A stretch of 64,000 bases of DNA, taken from NCBI RefSeq assembly GCF_900113415.1, contig NZ_FOPH01000009.1:1-64000 (forward strand). Direction: 5' to 3'. Made by a program: the position numbers and the translations under genes. The stretch comes from Oribacterium sp. WCC10. GTDB lineage: Bacteria; Bacillota; Clostridia; Lachnospirales; Lachnospiraceae. The notes under the pieces are model-generated. The model was not told the origin of the DNA. It saw only the letters and a list, made by a program, of their open reading frames with translations, and did no database searches. Position 1 is the first letter of the stretch. Each line of letters starts with the position of its first letter. Below are positions 59,722 to 64,000 of the stretch, piece by piece.

Positions 59722-60802
59722 TATTTTCCCCCTTGATCCTTACTTCTGTACCGTCACTGAGTTCTGAACTCCATGTAGAAACCACCTGATCTTTGGCATC
59801 AACACCACTAAGTATCTGAACATTATTTTCATCCTCTATTCCGGTAACTACCTTGACCTTTGAGAGTATATGATCCCTGCTTACATATACGAAAGATCCG
59901 GCACTTTCACTGTAGATACAATCTTTCGGAAGAGTCAGAACATTTTCTGCATGACTTGAAACAACGTAGAGTTTCACTTTTGATCCTGTGGGGAGCGCGG
60001 AAATATCTGAAGAAACGGTGTCGGCATCACCATACAAAAGATCTGCCTTAACAGTGTAAAGTCCGGTTGAATCCTCAGCCATGGTGCTGATTTCTGTGAT
60101 GTGGCCGGTAAAAGTCCTGCCCTCTTTTTCAACCCTTATGGCGTCGCCTGTGTTTAATCCGTTACGTATACGTTCAGTTACAGAAAAAGAAACAACCTTA
60201 TGGCCGTTACCCGTAATGACACACAACTGGGTTCCTGCATTTACTGTGTCATTCGCTTTTATGTTCACTATCTCTATCATTCCATCGATTTTTGCTTTTA
60301 CATTGGCATACTCCTGCTGTGTATCGTAAGAAGTCTTTGCCGACTGATACTGAACCTCTGCGGATCTTAAGGCATTTACATAGGATTCATAGTCTGACGC
60401 GCTTATATCTCCCGTTGCATAAAGAGGCTGCATTCTTGAAAGATCCTGCTGTGCTTTCTGAAGATTTATCTGTGCTGATTCAACAGATGCTTTTGCACCG
60501 GCAACCTGTTTTGTATCTATAGTGCAGATGGTATCTCCGGCCTTCACCATATCTCCGGCAGAAACATTAAGTGAAGTTACATCTCCGCCTACTTTGGCGT
60601 AAACATAGACCGTATCACTGTTCTCAATAGAACCAATAAGAGAAGTTTCACTGCTTATAGCGGAAAGTCCGGGATTAATAACTTCTACCATCGGAGCAGA
60701 AACGCCTTGCGCAAACACCTCCTGATTACTCAGCTTTCTGTAAACTGCTGCGCCTAAAACAAGGACTATAAGGCCCATGACCACCATTGAACGTTTTTTC
60801 AT
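59708..60802 (-). CDS. RND efflux adaptor (membrane fusion protein)
   Basis: 364 residues. One N-terminal helix; lipoyl half-motifs 'VYAKVGGDVTSLNVSAGDMVKAGDTICTID' (in part) and 'AKIDGMIEIVNIKANDTVNAGTQL' flank a helical hairpin (about 100-155); beta-barrel and membrane-proximal domains follow ('VLTLPKDCIYSESAGSFVYV'). AAGGAG precedes the ATG. It is the first gene of the pump operon, divergent from a two-component system. Confidence 0.92.
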   Translation of the reverse strand: MKKRSMVVMGLIVLVLGAAVYRKLSNQEVFAQGVSAPMVEVINPGLSAISSETSLIGSIENSDTVYVYAKVGGDVTSLNVSAGDMVKAGDTICTIDTKQVAGAKASVESAQINLQKAQQDLSRMQPLYATGDISASDYESYVNALRSAEVQYQSAKTSYDTQQEYANVKAKIDGMIEIVNIKANDTVNAGTQLCVITGNGHKVVSFSVTERIRNGLNTGDAIRVEKEGRTFTGHITEISTMAEDSTGLYTVKADLLYGDADTVSSDISALPTGSKVKLYVVSSHAENVLTLPKDCIYSESAGSFVYVSRDHILSKVKVVTGIEDENNVQILSGVDAKDQVVSTWSSELSDGTEVRIKGENNGNN

Positions 60803-60907
60803 ACTGATCTCCTTTTAAACATAAGCCGAAACACTATTTAGGCTTAGCTTTTATTGTCATCATAACGCCCATATTCTAGGTGCCTTTTTTTTAACAAGTT
60901 TTAAGCC

Positions 60908-60926
60908 AATGTTAACTGAATGTTAA
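60908..60926. promoter_or_regulatory. PhoB/OmpR-type direct repeats upstream of the pump operon
   Basis: AATGTTAA occurs at 60908-60915 and 60919-60926, exactly 11 bp apart as in OmpR/PhoB-class boxes, in the divergent gap between pump and response regulator. Further TTAAC elements lie at about 60891 and 60992. Confidence 0.55.
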
Positions 60927-61083
60927 ATCGTGAAAAATACCGCAAAGAAATCCGCTGAAATTTTTCTAAATCCTTTTGAAAGTCAATACTTACTTAACAT
61001 TTCGGTTGTAAGCTGTACGATATAGAGTAAATAGCAAGCCCGCCTTTAGGTTTATAGCATCAGATTTTTTCACAGGAGTATAT

Positions 61084-61767
61084 ATGTTTACGATTTTAGT
61101 AATTGAAGATAATGATGAACTTAGAAATCTCTATTCTCTTGCTTTAAGAAAGCAGGGGTATGAGACATTATCAGCATCAGATGGCGTCACGGCATCACAG
61201 CTTTTGGAACAGAATTTTGTTGACATGGTCATAACAGATATCATGATGCCAAACATGAATAGATATGAGTTTGTCAAATACTTACGGTCTTTCAACAAAG
61301 AGATACCTATAATCATTATCACCGCTAAGGATGATTTCTCTTCCAAACAGGAAGGGTATCATCTGGGCACAGATGACTATATGGTGAAACCAATAGATGT
61401 AAATGAACTATGTCTTCGTGTCGAAGCCCTTCTCAGACGTTCAAAGATAGTTCATGAACGGAAGCAGACAATAGGTGAAACCGTGCTGGATCTGGATGCT
61501 CTGTCAGTAACCCGAAATGATTTAAGCTATGATCTTTCAAAAAAAGAGTTCTATCTTCTATATAAATTGATATCAACTCCAAATAAGATTCATACCAGAC
61601 AGCAGCTTATGGACGAGATATGGGGAGTAGAAGCAGAATCCGATGCACGAACCGTAGATGTGCATATCAGTAAACTGAGAAAACTTTTTGAAGCTAATCC
61701 CGACTTCAGCATAAAGACCATTCGAGGCCTGGGCTACAAAGTCACTATTCCGGATCACACGAGGTGA
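61084..61767 (+). CDS. OmpR-family response regulator
   Basis: 227 residues. Receiver domain 1-118 with acidic pocket 'IEDND', phosphoacceptor Asp52 in 'ITDIMMP' and Lys102 in 'VKPID'; winged helix about 130-225 with 'DARTVDVHISKLRKLF' and 'IRGLGYKV'. AGGAG is 6 nt before the ATG. Its kinase follows 4 bp downstream, and it is divergent from the RND pump operon, its likely target. Confidence 0.93.
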   Translation: MFTILVIEDNDELRNLYSLALRKQGYETLSASDGVTASQLLEQNFVDMVITDIMMPNMNRYEFVKYLRSFNKEIPIIIITAKDDFSSKQEGYHLGTDDYMVKPIDVNELCLRVEALLRRSKIVHERKQTIGETVLDLDALSVTRNDLSYDLSKKEFYLLYKLISTPNKIHTRQQLMDEIWGVEAESDARTVDVHISKLRKLFEANPDFSIKTIRGLGYKVTIPDHTR

Positions 61768-61771
61768 ATTA

Positions 61772-62836
61772 ATGAAACAATATTTGTCTAAAATATTTAA
61801 AAAACATAAATTATGGCTTTTAACCTATGCTCTTTCATTTATAGGTTTACTCCTGTCTATTTTGGCCGGCGTCATGGTTGGGTTCTTACTGTACAAGTAT
61901 GATCTCTCAGATTCTTTTGGCTTCATAAAAAATCCACTGACACCTTATCTGATAAGCGTGCTTATACTGACTCTCATCTTTATGAGATTTATTTCCTTCA
62001 TCATAATCAAGCCACTGAATAACCTTGTTGATGCCCTGCAAAAGATATCCCAGGGAGATTTTGAAGTTAAACTTGATGAGAATTCCGGACTTCAGGAATT
62101 CCGAAATATGAATAAAAATTTCAATCGAATGGCTAAGGAACTTTCCAATACTGAAACCCTGAGGAATGACTTCGTATCCAATGTTTCTCACGAGTTTAAA
62201 ACTCCTCTTTCTTCCATAGAGGGGTATGCTTCCCTCATGCTTGCGCCGGATATATCCAAAGATGAACTTCAGGTATATGCAAAAAAGATTATGACCAGTA
62301 CCAAACAGCTATCCTCACTGACAGGTAACATACTGGCTCTTTCAAGACTAAACACCGGAACCATCAATGAGACTCCCGTTTTATATTCTTTGGATGAACA
62401 GATTCGCGAATCCATACTTATGCTGGAGCAGAAATGGACACAAAAAAATATTGACCTTGAAATGGAACTTCCGGAGGTCAATATCATGAATTATCAAAAT
62501 TTACTTTTTCAGGTCTGGACCAATATCTATTCTAATGCCATAAAGTTCTCACCTGACAACTCCACTATCACTACCCTCATTGAAAAGGAAGATAATGTCA
62601 TAAAAGTAAGTATCAGGGATCAGGGTATAGGAATGACCGAGGAACAGATCCATCACATATTTGATAAATTCTTTCAGGCCGATACTGCTCATAAATCCGA
62701 GGGAAACGGTCTGGGGCTCGCAATCTGCGCTTCAATCCTGAAGCTTTCGGGAGGAAGCATACAGGTTCAAAGTACACTGGGGAAAGGATCAGAATTTGTA
62801 GTTTTTCTTCCATACTCAATCCTACCACAAAAATAG
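61772..62836 (+). CDS. sensor histidine kinase
   Basis: 354 residues. Two membrane helices (about 15-40 and 58-80) with a short loop of under 20 residues outside, a HAMP domain (about 80-130), 'NDFVSNVSHEFKTPLSSIEGY' (in part) with phosphoacceptor His140, N box 'NIYSNAIKFSPD', G1 'DQGIGM' and G2 'GNGLGLAI'. The very small external loop suggests sensing within the membrane, as in BceS/VanS-like envelope-stress kinases. Cotranscribed with the response regulator. Confidence 0.93.
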   Translation: MKQYLSKIFKKHKLWLLTYALSFIGLLLSILAGVMVGFLLYKYDLSDSFGFIKNPLTPYLISVLILTLIFMRFISFIIIKPLNNLVDALQKISQGDFEVKLDENSGLQEFRNMNKNFNRMAKELSNTETLRNDFVSNVSHEFKTPLSSIEGYASLMLAPDISKDELQVYAKKIMTSTKQLSSLTGNILALSRLNTGTINETPVLYSLDEQIRESILMLEQKWTQKNIDLEMELPEVNIMNYQNLLFQVWTNIYSNAIKFSPDNSTITTLIEKEDNVIKVSIRDQGIGMTEEQIHHIFDKFFQADTAHKSEGNGLGLAICASILKLSGGSIQVQSTLGKGSEFVVFLPYSILPQK

Positions 62837-62952
62837 CAGGCATCACACTTAGTGTATCATTCAAGGTTATGTGCGATAAGATATCAGACACGCACTTTAG
62901 AATTCATTAGAACTTCTTCTCTTTCACCCACTTCTCTATCATACAAGTATGT

Positions 62953-64000
62953 TCATATCCTGACCAAAAGATTATTCAGTTTTAATATACATGTATACCG
63001 GAATTCTTTTGATAAACCAATGATGATTCTTATTCCGGGATGATGCATGATATCATTTTCAGAATACATTTCCAGCTGCTTTACAGGGTCAAATATGAGA
63101 CAGTTATCCCTGATTCGGAGGATATAGTCATCTCCTTTTTTCAGGACGCGAACATCTATGCTATGCGCCCTTTTATCCTTGCTGAATCCATGCTCTATGA
63201 TATTTCCGGCCATTTCCTCAACAGCAAGTGCCATATGATATCTGCGATATGTATCACAGCCATGTTCTTCGCAGAACTTCCAGACCGCCCTCGTGAGCCT
63301 GGTCACATCCTTCATGGAATCGGTGCTTAAGTCAATGCAGTCTTCCTCCGGAACATCAAAGGTATCGGGAAGCAGCAAAATCTTATCCAAAATCCCCTTA
63401 TCTCCTATTCCCATCATCCGGCTCTTAACATTAATCAAAATCACATAATAAATATACATGAGCAGCTGGGTTGCCGGAAATGCAAACCATACTGCATTGG
63501 CTTTGAACCGGAATGAAAGCAGACCTGCTGAAAGCATCAAAAATCCCGATTCGGACAAAAATCCGGAAACGGAAGATAACCGACTTCTTCCGATACCCTG
63601 AAAATAATTAAAGTAAATCAGGCTTAGTCCATAAAATGGCATCCCGATTGCATATGAACGAACTGCCACTGTTGCCAGACTCAGGGCCTCAGAGTGTTCC
63701 TTGATATAGAGCGATGCAAACTGCGGTGCAAATATCCATGTAAAGACAGCAACTCCCAATGTAATCATCAAAGTTGCCTGTAATGAAGTGAAAAGTAATC
63801 GCTTCATCCTTGGACGATCCTCCTCTCCCATGAGGATTCCTGCCATGATGGCAACAGTATCTGCCATACCGATCGTCAGACTGCAAAGTATATCATCCGC
63901 CTGCTGATAAACAGAGTATGCTGCTATAGCCGATGAAGATGCCACCAACGCAAGAAGTCTGTTCATAAATGCCGTACGCAGTGTGAATCCTATTCTGAAC
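62953..64000 (-). CDS. MATE-type transporter fused to a HATPase (anti-sigma-like) domain, partial at right edge
   Basis: The frame is open to position 64000; at least 349 codons are seen. Up to about residue 215 of the visible part is the second half of a MATE-fold transporter ('CSLTIGMADTVAIMAGILMGE', 'SYAIGMPFYGLSLIYFNYFQGIGRS', in part). The C-terminal 130 residues are a GHKL ATPase of the RsbW/SpoIIAB kind with N box 'EEMAGNIIEHGF' and a weak G1 'RIRDNCLIFDP' lacking the usual DxGxG. The first MATE half lies outside the window. Such fusions occur in Lachnospiraceae; the coupling is unknown. Confidence 0.85.
   Translation of the reverse strand, partial: FRIGFTLRTAFMNRLLALVASSSAIAAYSVYQQADDILCSLTIGMADTVAIMAGILMGEEDRPRMKRLLFTSLQATLMITLGVAVFTWIFAPQFASLYIKEHSEALSLATVAVRSYAIGMPFYGLSLIYFNYFQGIGRSRLSSVSGFLSESGFLMLSAGLLSFRFKANAVWFAFPATQLLMYIYYVILINVKSRMMGIGDKGILDKILLLPDTFDVPEEDCIDLSTDSMKDVTRLTRAVWKFCEEHGCDTYRRYHMALAVEEMAGNIIEHGFSKDKRAHSIDVRVLKKGDDYILRIRDNCLIFDPVKQLEMYSENDIMHHPGIRIIIGLSKEFRYTCILKLNNLLVRI

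Noticed and set aside
1-64000. CRISPR arrays, tRNA genes, prophage structural genes
   Set aside because: No regularly spaced direct repeats, no T-loop GGTTCGAATCC-type sequences and no capsid, tail or terminase proteins were found.

Overview
The window looks like a chromosome segment of a Gram-positive anaerobe of the Lachnospiraceae (Butyrivibrio/Pseudobutyrivibrio-like). This is inferred from moderate-to-low G+C, strong AGGAGG-type ribosome sites, Fe-S L-serine dehydratase (sdaAB/sdaAA), LCxC-type lipoproteins, a MATE-ATPase fusion, AAA/PD-(D/E)XK proteins and a mobilizable element of clostridial type. No rRNA, tRNA or CRISPR is visible inside the window, but a near-consensus promoter (288-316, minus) fires out of the left edge into a leader of the kind that precedes rRNA operons.

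Layout: 0.5-4.5 kb holds two lipoproteins, a YgjV-like membrane protein and a NifX-like small protein. 5-13 kb is amino-acid metabolism: an AlsT-type Na+:alanine/glycine symporter, a LysR regulator divergent from an L-serine module (SstT-type importer, sdaAB, sdaAA), and BrnQ. 13-18 kb has an AmmeMemoRadiSam-type radical SAM enzyme, an adjacent GGDEF/EAL pair and fumarase. 18-19.5 kb has a truncated Gfo/Idh oxidoreductase and a HTH-Uma2 fusion.

About 19.9-30.3 kb is an integrated mobilizable element: ORF6N protein, TnpW-like protein, MobA/MobL relaxase with a MOBQ-type oriT, DUF3847 protein, a two-gene surface O-acylation cargo (MBOAT + SGNH protein), resolvase, large serine recombinase, and a small paralogue of that recombinase that lacks the catalytic serine. 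A 28-bp inverted repeat closes the right end.

30.3-45 kb: a PstS-like binding-protein cluster, a decayed beta-glucoside operon with its RAT/terminator still readable, a DUF362 ferredoxin, an esterase, an SLC13-type permease divergent from LysR, a lipoprotein, an AAA/nuclease protein, TetR and GNAT with palindromic sites, PAP2 phosphatase and an SDR. 45-64 kb: a heterodimeric ABC exporter, a Gfo/Idh operon with a 57-residue protein, a second AAA/nuclease protein, a wrecked two-component system, GH32 sucrase, MATE exporter, an RND efflux pump (MFP + permease) divergent from its probable two-component system, and a MATE-HATPase fusion running off the right edge.

Two themes stand out. First, the window is rich in gene fossils (licT-bglA, PEP synthase, LysR, EAL, Gfo/Idh, response regulator and kinase). 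Second, intergenic gaps carry a family of structured repeats: two copies of an approximately 105-nt multi-stem element lie in inverted orientation around the MATE gene and show compensatory stem changes, and a tail motif (TTTTGACACTCACGTCAT) recurs at several gaps.
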